Source of the DNA: a virus
Virus record (IMG/VR): IMGVR_UViG_3300031111_000040
Coordinates: 1-20,711 of that record
Direction: 5' to 3' (one strand)
DNA: 20,711 nt
In this document: positions 1 through 5,970 of the stretch, piece after piece
How positions within the stretch are numbered: position 1 is the first letter of the stretch
How the letters are laid out: every line of letters begins with the position of its first letter
Position numbers and translations under genes: made by a program
Notes under the pieces: generated by a model
What the model was told of the DNA's origin: nothing
Seen by the model: the letters and a program-made list of their open reading frames with translations, nothing else
Database searches by the model: none

Positions 1-1047
1 GTGTTAGCTTTAGGAAGTGAGTTAATGGTTAATGGCAATATGGAAAGCGGGGACCCGCCGAGTTCATGGACGGCATTAAACGGCGCGACCCTGGCAAGCG
101 TTGCAGATGAAAGGACGGGCGGTGCCGGATCCGCGGCATTAGACTCTTTGTATGGTGTTTCAAGCGACACATTAAGACAAACCGTTTCCGGTCAAACGAT
201 TGGCACCCTGTACTATACGTCATGGTGGATGAAAAATATTGACGCGACCCAGGCCACGGGCTATTGGAATACGGGCGGGACTCAACTCAGCCAGTCCCAG
301 GTAGACACAATATGGGCCGAATTTTCGGGTTATTTTAATGCGGAAACTGTGGACCTTGATTTTTATGGTCGATCAACACCAGGGGCGCATACACGTTTTG
401 ATGATGTCTCATTAAGGAAAGTCACGGACTGCCCCGCAACCGGAGTTCACATAACCACAACGCCCGGAGGGACAACCGAAAACTGGACAACCGTCGAAAC
501 GGGGTTTGCTCATAAAGATATTGTTTCGATTAAAATCTATAAAACCGGATTCAACATAACCGGAGATATAAGCGGGTTTGTGGTCGCGCGTATGGATGAT
601 GGGGTGACACCCGGCTCAGGCCACGGAATGTTAGCTCGATGGGACTCCTTCAATGCCCGATCCTGTTATCTGTTTTGTATTTCGACCACAGGGACACTAA
701 GGTTTTACGCTGACGACGACGGCGCGGACATCACTAATTATGAGGATAGCGACGCCGCGGTTGTGCCGAATGGTCAAACGAACTGGTTTATCGCCGGCTT
801 TTCTTACGATGCCAGTACACAAACCGTGGTATTGTATTTTAACGGTCTCCCCGTCGCGTCCACTACAAACGGCGCATTTCCCGCGGCAATCTATGACGGT
901 CCTATCGCCGCCGAAATAGGATCTTTAAACGAAGGGTCCGCGTGGTTGTGGGACGGAGAACAAGCGACCCTGGCCCTCTTTAGCCGGGTCCTTTCAGCGG
1001 AAGAACAAGCGAATTTTGCGCGATCTTTTAATTTATACTCCAAATGA
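1..1047 (+). CDS. LamG/ConA-like carbohydrate-binding protein, probable tail fibre or spike (possibly 5'-partial)
   Basis: The reading frame is open from base 1, a GTG, to a TGA at 1045-1047 (348 codons). The true start may lie upstream of the window. Residues about 5-140 resemble a jelly-roll carbohydrate-binding module: an ELMVNGNMES start, a W at the first strand and an FDDVSLRKV end, a common ending of CBM-like domains. Residues about 150-348 look like a LamG/concanavalin-A-like sandwich, with a VVLYFNGLPVAS strand, a LWDGEQATLALFSRVLSAEEQ segment and an F-N-L-Y end, all typical of LamG-3 domains. The position just before lysis-type genes fits a receptor-binding tail protein that touches host surface glycans; that role is inferred. 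Secreted host lectin-like proteins share the fold, so tail fibre is not certain. Confidence 0.6.
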   Translation: MLALGSELMVNGNMESGDPPSSWTALNGATLASVADERTGGAGSAALDSLYGVSSDTLRQTVSGQTIGTLYYTSWWMKNIDATQATGYWNTGGTQLSQSQVDTIWAEFSGYFNAETVDLDFYGRSTPGAHTRFDDVSLRKVTDCPATGVHITTTPGGTTENWTTVETGFAHKDIVSIKIYKTGFNITGDISGFVVARMDDGVTPGSGHGMLARWDSFNARSCYLFCISTTGTLRFYADDDGADITNYEDSDAAVVPNGQTNWFIAGFSYDASTQTVVLYFNGLPVASTTNGAFPAAIYDGPIAAEIGSLNEGSAWLWDGEQATLALFSRVLSAEEQANFARSFNLYSK

Positions 1048-1068
1048 TTTTCTACCAGGAAAATAAAA

Positions 1069-1287
1069 ATGATGATTGAACCGGAGACACCTTACCTCTT
1101 AGCAAACGGCGCGGTCCTGGTCCTGATCCTCGGTCAGATGCTACGCATGGAAAGAAGGTTCGGCCAGGGGGATTCCTTCCTGGACCGGATACAGAAACAC
1201 TGCCCGTTGTTTAACGGCAATGACAACCTGCAGACCGGAGGCCGGAATGTATCTGGTGAACCCGACAGGAAGAAAAATCCGGAATGA
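1069..1287 (+). CDS. Small single-TM protein, holin candidate
   Basis: 72 aa, ATG preceded by an AGGAAA-type ribosome site. Residues about 9-25 (LLANGAVLVLILGQML) form one hydrophobic segment, followed at once by a basic stretch and a hydrophilic tail. The gene overlaps the start of the M23 peptidase gene by 41 nt, so the two are translationally coupled. Small membrane proteins next to a peptidoglycan hydrolase are often holins or spanins, so a lysis role is a reasonable inference, but no family is recognised. The segment LDRIQKH (residues about 38-44) is repeated, with identical DNA, near the end of the gene at 4391-4654. Confidence 0.55.
   Translation: MMIEPETPYLLANGAVLVLILGQMLRMERRFGQGDSFLDRIQKHCPLFNGNDNLQTGGRNVSGEPDRKKNPE
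1179..1201 (+). repeat. 23-bp perfect direct repeat, copy 1
   Basis: The 23 bases here are identical to 4621-4643 and are read in the same frame in both genes as (P/Y-adjacent) LDRIQKH. Flanks on both sides differ. A perfect 23-mer would not be expected by chance in 20.7 kb. Confidence 0.9.
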
Positions 1288-1666
1288 TTCCCGCGGCGCG
1301 GGATATTATGGTGTCCGGCGCACCAAGACGGTCGATGGCCACCAGATCGAGTACCGGCACGACGGTACAGATTACGAGGCTGAAGTCGGCCAGGAAGTGG
1401 TCATGCCGTTTACCGCACTGGTTGAGCGAGAGGCCAAACCATGCGTGGGATATTCCGGGGTCTACCTGGTCGGCCGCCGATGCAAGGCGAAACTATTCTA
1501 TGTGCAACCGGATCCATGCTTGATCGGAACGACCGTCAATATCGGGCACAGGGTCGGCGTCGCCCAGGACATCAGCCGGAAGTATCCGGGCGTCACGCCG
1601 CATGTCCATTTGAGGATAACGTCCCTCGATCCGGAATTGATCATCAGTGATACACCTGTCTATTGA
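1247..1666 (+). CDS. M23-type (LytM fold) peptidoglycan endopeptidase, probable endolysin
   Basis: 139 aa from the ATG at 1247, which has a GGAGG at 1237-1241, 5 nt upstream; an in-frame ATG 27 nt earlier has no ribosome site. The protein carries the two halves of the M23 zinc site: H38-x3-D42 (YRHDGTDYEAEVGQ) and H119-V-H121 (TPHVHLRI). The usual G-Q-x-V-x-M/A-P turn follows the first motif. Most of the chain is the catalytic domain and there is no signal peptide, which fits a cytoplasmic endolysin released by a holin. M23 enzymes cleave peptide cross-links in murein. A virion-associated lysin for DNA entry is the alternative, since the gene follows a tail-fibre-like gene. Confidence 0.75.
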   Translation: MYLVNPTGRKIRNDSRGAGYYGVRRTKTVDGHQIEYRHDGTDYEAEVGQEVVMPFTALVEREAKPCVGYSGVYLVGRRCKAKLFYVQPDPCLIGTTVNIGHRVGVAQDISRKYPGVTPHVHLRITSLDPELIISDTPVY

Positions 1667-1673
1667 GGCCGGC

Positions 1674-2213
1674 ATGATAAATGTAAAGCTCGGAGATTTC
1701 TTCACGACAAAAAACCCCATGGCCCTCGGGATCGCGATCAACGCGGTTCAGAAAGTATGGTCCAGGGACAACCGGTCGGAATACTCGCACGCCGGCATCA
1801 TCACATCGGACCTCGGGGACACCCTTGAAGCCCTGTGGACTGTTAAAAACCAGAATCTATTTGAGGCCTACGCCGGCGAAAACGTCCTGGTTGCCCGGTA
1901 TACCGGCCACCCCTGGACCCTCGAGTTCAAGGCCGAAACAGCTATTTACAAACTGCGAAAAAAGCACGAGGGCCAGGTTTATCCCATCTGGAGATTGCCT
2001 TTTCAGTTGATCCCACCCCTGGCCAAATACCTCACCTGGCGCGGCAAGTTCTGCGTGTGCTCCGAACTCGTCGCGGAGTATCTGCACATGATCGGTGCCC
2101 GGCATGATCAGTTCATGGGCACGAACCCAGACACCCTCGCGGATGAATGGCATCGATGGAAAGATTTCGAGATCATTCACGAGGGGATCCTCCCGTCCTC
2201 CCCCAACTGGTAA
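1674..2213 (+). CDS. Permuted papain-like (NlpC/P60, YiiX-type) hydrolase
   Basis: 179 aa; the ATG at 1674 follows GAGG (1665-1668) by 5 nt and starts 7 nt after the M23 stop. The layout is that of circularly permuted NlpC/P60 enzymes: the catalytic histidine comes early (YSHAGI, H39) and the cysteine late (CVCSELVAEYL, C129 at the start of a helix). Members of this fold act as amidases or peptidases on murein or lipids. Being tightly linked behind an M23 enzyme suggests a second lysis or entry enzyme; the exact substrate is unknown. The last 37 nt overlap, tail to tail, with the repressor gene on the other strand. Confidence 0.65.
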   Translation: MINVKLGDFFTTKNPMALGIAINAVQKVWSRDNRSEYSHAGIITSDLGDTLEALWTVKNQNLFEAYAGENVLVARYTGHPWTLEFKAETAIYKLRKKHEGQVYPIWRLPFQLIPPLAKYLTWRGKFCVCSELVAEYLHMIGARHDQFMGTNPDTLADEWHRWKDFEIIHEGILPSSPNW

Positions 2214-2623
2214 CCCATTACCAAATGCCACCAGGGCCGTGCACACCTCTTTGACTCCAGGCACTTCTTGAAATCGATGCCGTTTGCCCCGTTTTGGCCT
2301 TGACCATCGATCAATTTTAATTTTACGGCTTCATGGTCGCGGGTGTCCGAGATCGTCGATCCAGAACCGGATTTGGGATCCTCACGGAATTTTACGGTGT
2401 CTATAGACAACAATTCGGCGACCTTCCCGGGGCCGAAGACCAGACCCGCGGCCCTCAGATGTTCCGCGTTTACCGGCTTGCCTCGCTTTATCTCACTGAA
2501 AAAACTCGCATTTTTATTGACCGTCTTTGCCATCTTAGCCGCGGTCCCGCGTTTACTTTCAAGTAACTCTATGAATTTCTTCGATAAATCAGAATAATGG
2601 ACCGTTTTCTTGTCTTTAGCCAT
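2177..2623 (-). CDS. CI-like phage repressor with N-terminal XRE helix-turn-helix
   Basis: 148 aa, the only confident leftward gene in the window. Residues about 15-70 look like an XRE/Cro-type HTH: a KFIELLESK helix, then GTAAKMAKTVNKNASFFSEIKRGKPVNAEHL, with the recognition-helix pattern N-x3-SFFSEIKRGK. The C-terminal part is polar and ends in a short W-rich segment; no LexA-type Ser-Lys peptidase is evident, so self-cleavage on DNA damage is not expected. It faces the Cro-like gene across a 112-nt control region, the classic layout of a lysis-lysogeny switch, and indicates a temperate phage. The start has only a weak ribosome site (ACAGGG, far upstream), so translation may be inefficient or leaderless. 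Confidence 0.7.
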   Translation of the reverse strand: MAKDKKTVHYSDLSKKFIELLESKRGTAAKMAKTVNKNASFFSEIKRGKPVNAEHLRAAGLVFGPGKVAELLSIDTVKFREDPKSGSGSTISDTRDHEAVKLKLIDGQGQNGANGIDFKKCLESKRCARPWWHLVMGYQLGEDGRIPS

Positions 2624-2630
2624 ATTTTAA

Positions 2631-2660
2631 TTGACAACCCTGTCTATAGTGTAGTATAAA
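2631..2660 (+). promoter_or_regulatory. Rightward sigma-70-type early promoter
   Basis: A perfect TTGACA (2631-2636) is followed 18 bp later by TATAAA (2655-2660), or with 17-bp spacing by GTATAA. Transcription would start near 2667, at the left edge of the operator palindrome, and run into the Cro-like gene and the early operon. It overlaps the leader of the repressor gene. Confidence 0.65.
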
Positions 2661-2668
2661 CCCCCCGC

Positions 2669-2694
2669 ATACAACATGTTGTATCCAAGGATAC
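2669..2694. promoter_or_regulatory. Operator region: two overlapping palindromes
   Basis: 2669-2684 is a perfect 16-bp palindrome (ATACAACATGTTGTAT). It overlaps a second dyad, GTATCC-AA-GGATAC, at 2681-2694. Both sit at about +2 to +28 of the rightward promoter, where a bound repressor would block RNA polymerase. A further 12-bp palindrome (TGTCTATAGACA, 2398-2409) lies inside the repressor gene, and TGTCTATAG recurs inside the promoter spacer (2641-2649). Binding by the CI- or Cro-like protein is inferred. Confidence 0.6.
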
Positions 2695-2735
2695 ACCATC
2701 CAACCGAAAACTCAAGCTTTTTGAGGTCTTTTTCC

Positions 2736-2975
2736 ATGAAAAATGTCCATGCGGCCGTCGTTGAACTCAAGTCGTTGGGTTTCCCCCTGACCAACATCCG
2801 AAAGGCACTGCCCAAACTGACCGGGATCCATCAGAAAGCAATCGCGGAGGAGATCGGAACCACGGCCAAAAATGTGACGGCCCATCTGAACGATCACCGT
2901 CACAACGCACTGATCCAAAAAAAGCTTTCCAAATTCTATCGGGTTCCAACGGAGGAATTATTTGAAAATGAATGA
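2736..2975 (+). CDS. Cro-like XRE-family DNA-binding protein
   Basis: 79 aa from the ATG at 2736, which has GAGG at 2723-2726; an in-frame ATG at 2676 lies inside the operator palindrome and has no ribosome site. Residues about 28-55 (GIHQKAIAEEIGTTAKNVTAHLNDHR) form an HTH of the type seen in phage and prophage Cro/CI proteins, followed by IQKKLSKFYRVPTEELFENE, a usual ending of this group. It is divergent from the repressor and the first gene of the rightward operon, so it probably competes for the same operators and commits the phage to lytic growth. The 3' end overlaps the next gene. Confidence 0.7.
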   Translation: MKNVHAAVVELKSLGFPLTNIRKALPKLTGIHQKAIAEEIGTTAKNVTAHLNDHRHNALIQKKLSKFYRVPTEELFENE

Positions 2976-3153
2976 GACGAAAATCACCTTCAAGTGTACC
3001 GAGGCCCTCAAGGATCTCATCGGCCGGTTGACCGTGGAGACTGACAAGTCCGCGAGTGAGATCATCCGGTGCTGTATCATGCTCGGGATAGATACGGTCA
3101 GGGCCAATCCGAGTCTGGTTGATCATGTGAGGTTTGAAGACAGAAGGCAATAA
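2962..3153 (+). CDS. Small ribbon-helix-helix (Arc/MetJ-like) regulator
   Basis: 63 aa if it starts at the TTG at 2962, which is 5 nt after GGAGGA (2951-2956); 61 aa from the ATG at 2968, 11 nt after it. Residues about 6-50 fit the RHH fold: a short strand (KITFKCT), helix 1 (EALKDLIGRLTVE), a turn with S-A-S, and helix 2 (EIIRCCIMLGIDTVRA). RHH proteins bind DNA as dimers through the paired strand. It overlaps the Cro-like gene by 14 nt, so both are probably made from the early promoter. The transcript then meets the terminator-like leader at 3159-3210. Confidence 0.6.
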   Translation: MKMNETKITFKCTEALKDLIGRLTVETDKSASEIIRCCIMLGIDTVRANPSLVDHVRFEDRRQ

Positions 3154-3158
3154 GACTT

Positions 3159-3210
3159 TGGTCGGATTCTTTTCCGACCATTTTTTTTTGCGGTCGGACA
3201 AAAGTCCGAC
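3159..3210 (+). terminator. Intrinsic terminator with a second, overlapping-complementary hairpin (possible attenuator)
   Basis: Hairpin 1: TGGTCGGA (3159-3166) pairs with TCCGACCA (3173-3180), loop TTCTTT, followed by nine T (3181-3189), a good rho-independent terminator. Hairpin 2: GTCGGAC (3193-3199) pairs with GTCCGAC (3204-3210), loop AAAA. The second arm of hairpin 1 is also complementary to the first arm of hairpin 2, so an alternative fold would break the terminator. It separates the immunity genes from the long early operon. Confidence 0.75.
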
Positions 3211-3235
3211 GACGATCAGACAGGAGGTAAAAGTC

Positions 3236-3439
3236 ATGGCCGTCAAGCCCATGAACCCGCCGGAGATCCAGATCCGGAAGGCCATTAATACTAATAACAA
3301 GACTATCAGACAACTCAAACTCGCCAATCAGAGTCTGCGCTCGATGCTCCCTTCCCGCCGGCCCTCGAAAGACAAAGGTTACATCCGGGATCCCAGGTCG
3401 GGCGAAAAGCTCTATTACAGAAGGGAACGAGAAGAATGA
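3236..3439 (+). CDS. Small basic early protein, unknown function
   Basis: 67 aa from the ATG at 3236, 7 nt after a perfect AGGAGGT (3222-3228); upstream in-frame codons run through the terminator and are ignored. The protein is helical and rich in K/R (IRKAINTNNKTIRQLKLANQSLRSML, then SRRPSKDKGYIRDPRSGEKLYYRREREE). No known family is recognised. It is the first gene after the attenuator-like leader and overlaps the next gene by ATGA, so the two are coupled. Confidence 0.65.
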   Translation: MAVKPMNPPEIQIRKAINTNNKTIRQLKLANQSLRSMLPSRRPSKDKGYIRDPRSGEKLYYRREREE

Positions 3440-3675
3440 AAACATGCCTGATCTGTCAGAAGGAAGAACCCTCCGACCGGAATTCAGACCCGGACGTCGA
3501 TATTGTCTGCAGTGACTGCATCCACACCCTACTCATCACCCCCCAGGAAAAAAGAATCGAGCAATATATCGAGGCAGTCACCAAGGGCCAGTACGGAGTG
3601 TCTTACGCCCTCTATACCTTTGTGCCCCAGAATATCCGGAAGAGATATCCGCTCAAAACAAAACGGAGGAGATAA
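3436..3675 (+). CDS. Small protein with two CxxC pairs, probable zinc finger
   Basis: 79 aa. Two Cys pairs, C4-x2-C7 (CLIC) and C26-x2-C29 (CSDC), are separated by an acidic linker, a treble-clef or zinc-ribbon layout. A helical segment (EKRIEQYIEAVTKGQYGVSYALYTFV) and a basic tail (RKRYPLKTKRRR) follow. The start overlaps the stop of the upstream gene (ATGA). Function unknown; nucleic-acid binding is plausible from the zinc site and the charge. Confidence 0.6.
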   Translation: MKTCLICQKEEPSDRNSDPDVDIVCSDCIHTLLITPQEKRIEQYIEAVTKGQYGVSYALYTFVPQNIRKRYPLKTKRRR

Positions 3676-3680
3676 CGACA

Positions 3681-3875
3681 ATGGAAGGATGGGCATGGTT
3701 AACGAACGTGACGAAACGTCACTACTTTGTCAATGGCCGGTCATTGTGCAAGCAATGGGTCCGTCTGGGCGAACTCGAACTCTTAACAAAATACGACGAT
3801 ATCCAGGAGAACTGCAAACGGTGTATGGAGATCTTAAAGAAACGCAAAAACACGGAAGGGAAAAAAGCGGCATAA
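3681..3875 (+). CDS. Tiny Cys protein, tandem paralogue 1
   Basis: 64 aa; ATG at 3681 with GGAGGAG at 3665-3671. Pattern: H-Y-F-V-N-G-R-S-L-C-K-Q-W followed by C-K-R-C-M-E-I-L, that is one Cys in the first block and a CxxC in the second. The next gene has the same pattern (HFYRDGLSLCKLW, CLTCERIL), so the pair arose by tandem duplication or belongs to one family. The single early Cys plus the His may complete a zinc site. No function is known. Confidence 0.6.
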   Translation: MEGWAWLTNVTKRHYFVNGRSLCKQWVRLGELELLTKYDDIQENCKRCMEILKKRKNTEGKKAA

Positions 3876-3887
3876 CGGGAGTTTATA

Positions 3888-4088
3888 ATGTGGATCTTCA
3901 ATAGGCAGAGCAACAAGTATCATTTCTATAGAGATGGATTATCACTGTGCAAGCTGTGGTGTGAGTTCAAGCGGCCTGGATGCGATGACAATCTGATTGA
4001 GCCGGAGTCGAAATGCCTGACATGCGAAAGGATCCTAAACAACGGGAGACGACGCCGCCGGGATCCCGGTGCCGCCATGGCCTCCTGA
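3888..4088 (+). CDS. Tiny Cys protein, tandem paralogue 2
   Basis: 66 aa; ATG at 3888. It shares G-x-S-L-C-K-x-W and C-x2-C-x3-L with the upstream gene but has additional Cys (C in WCEF and PGCDD). The last 25 codons, ending in RRRRRDPGAAMAS, overlap the start of the next gene in another frame and may be the less constrained part. Start supported only by a weak GGGAG. Confidence 0.5.
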   Translation: MWIFNRQSNKYHFYRDGLSLCKLWCEFKRPGCDDNLIEPESKCLTCERILNNGRRRRRDPGAAMAS

Positions 4089-4219
4089 TCGGCCAGTGTG
4101 GAATATGTCTGGGCCAGGTTGATCGGTTCAACCAGGACCGGACACGCGGCCGTGCCCCTAGGATGAGGGAATTCAACCGGAAAAAACGGCCTCTATCATG
4201 GGACAAAAGCCCTGCATAA
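4013..4219 (+). CDS. Small basic protein with C-x-H...C-x2-C motif
   Basis: 68 aa. The ATG follows GGAG (4004-4007) by 5 nt. The core, CRHGLLIGQCGICLGQ, is a compact Cys/His cluster, likely a zinc knuckle, in an otherwise basic chain. It overlaps the previous gene by 76 nt in a different frame; both frames show plausible protein features, so I keep both, with this one the more convincing in the overlap. Confidence 0.5.
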   Translation: MPDMRKDPKQRETTPPGSRCRHGLLIGQCGICLGQVDRFNQDRTRGRAPRMREFNRKKRPLSWDKSPA

Positions 4220-4404
4220 GGTTGGACATTTCAGACATCGAGACATTAGGCCGAGTCGTGTGGGTGACATCCGCCAAGACCGGCAAGATATACAAAGTCC
4301 CGGAGTCGTGCATCGAACCGGGACCCCGGTGTGTGTGGATCTCACCATGGGCCTACGACAAATTCGTGAGAGACGGAGAGAGAGAAATCAATGTCGAATA
4401 TTAA
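4198..4404 (+). CDS. Small early protein, unknown
   Basis: 68 aa: beta-rich, with DIETLGRVVWVTSAKTGKIYKVPESCIEPG, then an aromatic stretch (CVWISPWAYDKF). It has no clear ribosome site and overlaps both neighbours (22 and 14 nt), which suggests translational coupling inside the operon. No family recognised. Confidence 0.5.
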   Translation: MGQKPCIRLDISDIETLGRVVWVTSAKTGKIYKVPESCIEPGPRCVWISPWAYDKFVRDGEREINVEY

Positions 4405-4654
4405 GATAGTCCCGGCAGTCCCGGGACATGCTACCGTTTACAAAGGCCAGGACGATGAGATGTGGCTCGAGGATGATATCGTAGCATGGTGCTACGAAGT
4501 AACATCCAACGATGATATCGTGCCCCGTGCCCCGTTAACCATCAATGGCCCAGTAAGATCCAACTGCATCGGGGTTCGAAAACCGGATGGTTCGGTCACG
4601 ATATTTGAGGAGAAAACGTACCTGGACCGGATACAGAAACACTTAAGTCTCTAA
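4391..4654 (+). CDS. Small early protein ending in LDRIQKH motif
   Basis: 87 aa; GGAGAG lies about 10 nt upstream of the ATG. Acidic, with a beta-rich middle (TVYKGQDDEMWLEDDIVAWCYEVT) and no recognised family. Its C-terminus, YLDRIQKHLSL, is encoded by a 23-bp stretch identical to one in the small membrane-protein gene at 1069-1287. Confidence 0.5.
   Translation: MSNIKIVPAVPGHATVYKGQDDEMWLEDDIVAWCYEVTSNDDIVPRAPLTINGPVRSNCIGVRKPDGSVTIFEEKTYLDRIQKHLSL
4621..4643 (+). repeat. 23-bp perfect direct repeat, copy 2
   Basis: Identical to 1179-1201 and in the same reading frame; here it forms the last codons before the stop of the gene at 4391-4654. Confidence 0.9.
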
Positions 4655-4785
4655 GGGAGTTCAAGAAAGAATTCCTCTTCGTTCGATATGGATCTCAGAC
4701 TTCACGAGTTTTTCCTTTCGATAGACCTGGTCCACCGTTCGACCGGAGGGATCTCTCAGACCAAAAACCATAAAGGAGGTGAGTC

Positions 4786-4989
4786 ATGCCGCAGGAAATA
4801 AAGGTGAAGGTCGCGATTAAAGGCGACATGGTCATGGTTGATTTCGAAACCCTGGTCAAGACGATCAGCCTGTCGGGGAACCAGGCAATTGAAATCGGAA
4901 ACGCACTAATCAGAAGAGGCCGGCAGATCAACAAGACGGCCGGCAAAAAACTCCCCCGGCCCGGCCGGAGTAAGCAAAGAGATTCATAA
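4786..4989 (+). CDS. Small early protein, unknown
   Basis: 67 aa with an excellent ribosome site (AGGAGGTGA, ending 4 nt before the ATG). An N-terminal beta hairpin (EIKVKVAIKGDMVMVDFETL) is followed by a helix (GNQAIEIGNALIRRGRQINK) and a basic tail. No family recognised. The 131 nt before it (4655-4785) holds no gene I can support; a 37-codon frame from 4688 lacks a ribosome site. Confidence 0.6.
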   Translation: MPQEIKVKVAIKGDMVMVDFETLVKTISLSGNQAIEIGNALIRRGRQINKTAGKKLPRPGRSKQRDS

Positions 4990-5004
4990 AACAGGAGGGG
5001 TCCA

Positions 5005-5196
5005 ATGCGAAAACCCTACAGGTATGACGAACTGTCGGACCGGAGATGCAAGACGCCCGGGTGCAACAGGAGGATAAAGAAAAACGTCCTGGACCGAATC
5101 CCGGCCGCCGACACATGCTACCGGTGCTTTTCTGCCAAAAGGTTCGCCCGGCGCAACAACCTGGGCCGGGTATCATTCAACTTTCAGATAAGATAA
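5005..5196 (+). CDS. Tiny zinc-ribbon-like protein
   Basis: 63 aa; ribosome site AGGAGGGG just upstream. Cys at CKTPGC and CYRC (spaced C-x4-C and C-x2-C, about 22 residues apart) in a strongly basic chain fit a zinc ribbon. Probably binds nucleic acid or a host protein; function unknown. Confidence 0.6.
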   Translation: MRKPYRYDELSDRRCKTPGCNRRIKKNVLDRIPAADTCYRCFSAKRFARRNNLGRVSFNFQIR

Positions 5197-5218
5197 ATGT
5201 AGCGTACAGGGGGGGGGG

Positions 5219-5479
5219 ATGACCACTGTAGCGGGATATAATACGTCGAACGAAAAGCAATACATCGATCAACTCATCTCCGGGGCCGCGTTCAGTGGTC
5301 CCGGAATTCCATACAAACCGCAACACCCCCCCGAGGAACGACTCATGCTGTACATCAAGCACGCCAAAAGAAGAAAAGCCCAAGGGACTTTTGGCCAGGT
5401 TGATGCGGATGAAGTTATTGCGTATGCGGAGTCCATTCTCGAGAGGATAGGAGGAGAACAGGATGGATTGGATACTTAA
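5219..5479 (+). CDS. Small early protein, unknown
   Basis: 86 aa. The ATG directly follows a run of ten G (5209-5218) that must serve as its ribosome site. The middle (ERLMLYIKHAKRRKAQGTFGQVDADEVIAYAESILERI) is helical. It overlaps the next gene by 17 nt. No family recognised. Confidence 0.55.
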   Translation: MTTVAGYNTSNEKQYIDQLISGAAFSGPGIPYKPQHPPEERLMLYIKHAKRRKAQGTFGQVDADEVIAYAESILERIGGEQDGLDT

Positions 5480-5618
5480 TGCGCCCTGGTGGGTGGGTGC
5501 CCTCGGGTGCCTGTTTGCCTTGGGATTCGGCATGGCCGTGGGATACATCTCCAGTGATGTATCGATAAAAAGAAAGCACAAACGCAAATACGAACTGAAA
5601 GCAAGAGAAGTTAAATAA
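5463..5618 (+). CDS. 51-aa single-TM protein
   Basis: ATG at 5463 with AGGAGG at about 5449-5454. Residues about 8-30 (PWWVGALGCLFALGFGMAVGYI) form one hydrophobic helix with no charge, followed by a strongly basic cytoplasmic-type tail (KRKHKRKYELKAREVK). A small bitopic membrane protein; holin-like or host-membrane-targeting roles are possible. The last codons (GAA GTT AAA) contain one of two candidate G/TT sites where the integron array may have entered. Confidence 0.6.
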   Translation: MDWILNAPWWVGALGCLFALGFGMAVGYISSDVSIKRKHKRKYELKAREVK

Positions 5619-5632
5619 TCAGAGGGCAAGTA

Positions 5633-5818
5633 ATGATTGAAGTACTAAGATCAAATGTCACCAAGCTATTAGCCCAGAAAATTACGCTATTGTTTTTGGA
5701 CGACATCAAACGGAACGGCGCCCGCCACATGGACGACACTGACCTGGACGTCTTCAGCAGTCAATACCCTGTGCGGCCGCCCGACCATGGACCTGATGGA
5801 TGGAACTCAAAGAAATAA
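5633..5818 (+). CDS. Small early protein, unknown
   Basis: 61 aa; a weak AGAGGG lies upstream of the ATG. An N-terminal amphipathic helix (LRSNVTKLLAQKITLLFLDDIKR) and a polar tail. It overlaps the next gene by 19 nt. No family recognised. Confidence 0.5.
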   Translation: MIEVLRSNVTKLLAQKITLLFLDDIKRNGARHMDDTDLDVFSSQYPVRPPDHGPDGWNSKK

Positions 5819-5970
5819 TCAAAGTTCTCAGGGATCCCCCGGGTGCTCACAGTATTACCGAGCAGACCCAGGCCATGCATGAGGCCGCGGACATCCTGGA
5901 ACGATGGTCGCAGATCTATAAGGAGAGACTAGATGTCAAAGAAACTCAGAGAATTAACCCTTATGGATAA
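5800..5970 (+). CDS. 56-aa helical early protein
   Basis: The frame ATG 5800 to TAA 5968 reads MELKEIIKVLRDPPGAHSIT, then EQTQAMHEAADILERWSQIYKERL, clearly helical and in phage-like high-GC codons. It overlaps the genes on both sides. Codon 9 is GTT (5824-5826), the second candidate G/TT entry point for the cassette array, since joining it to 7241 keeps the frame. Confidence 0.5.
   Translation: MELKEIIKVLRDPPGAHSITEQTQAMHEAADILERWSQIYKERLDVKETQRINPYG

Noticed and set aside
2767-3327. 186-codon leftward frame over the Cro-like and RHH genes and the terminator
   Set aside because: The opposite strand has coherent, ribosome-site-led regulators and a terminator; this frame reads through the hairpins.
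4688-4801. 37-codon frame in the gap before the gene at 4786
   Set aside because: No ribosome site, and it runs through the strong ribosome site of the next gene.
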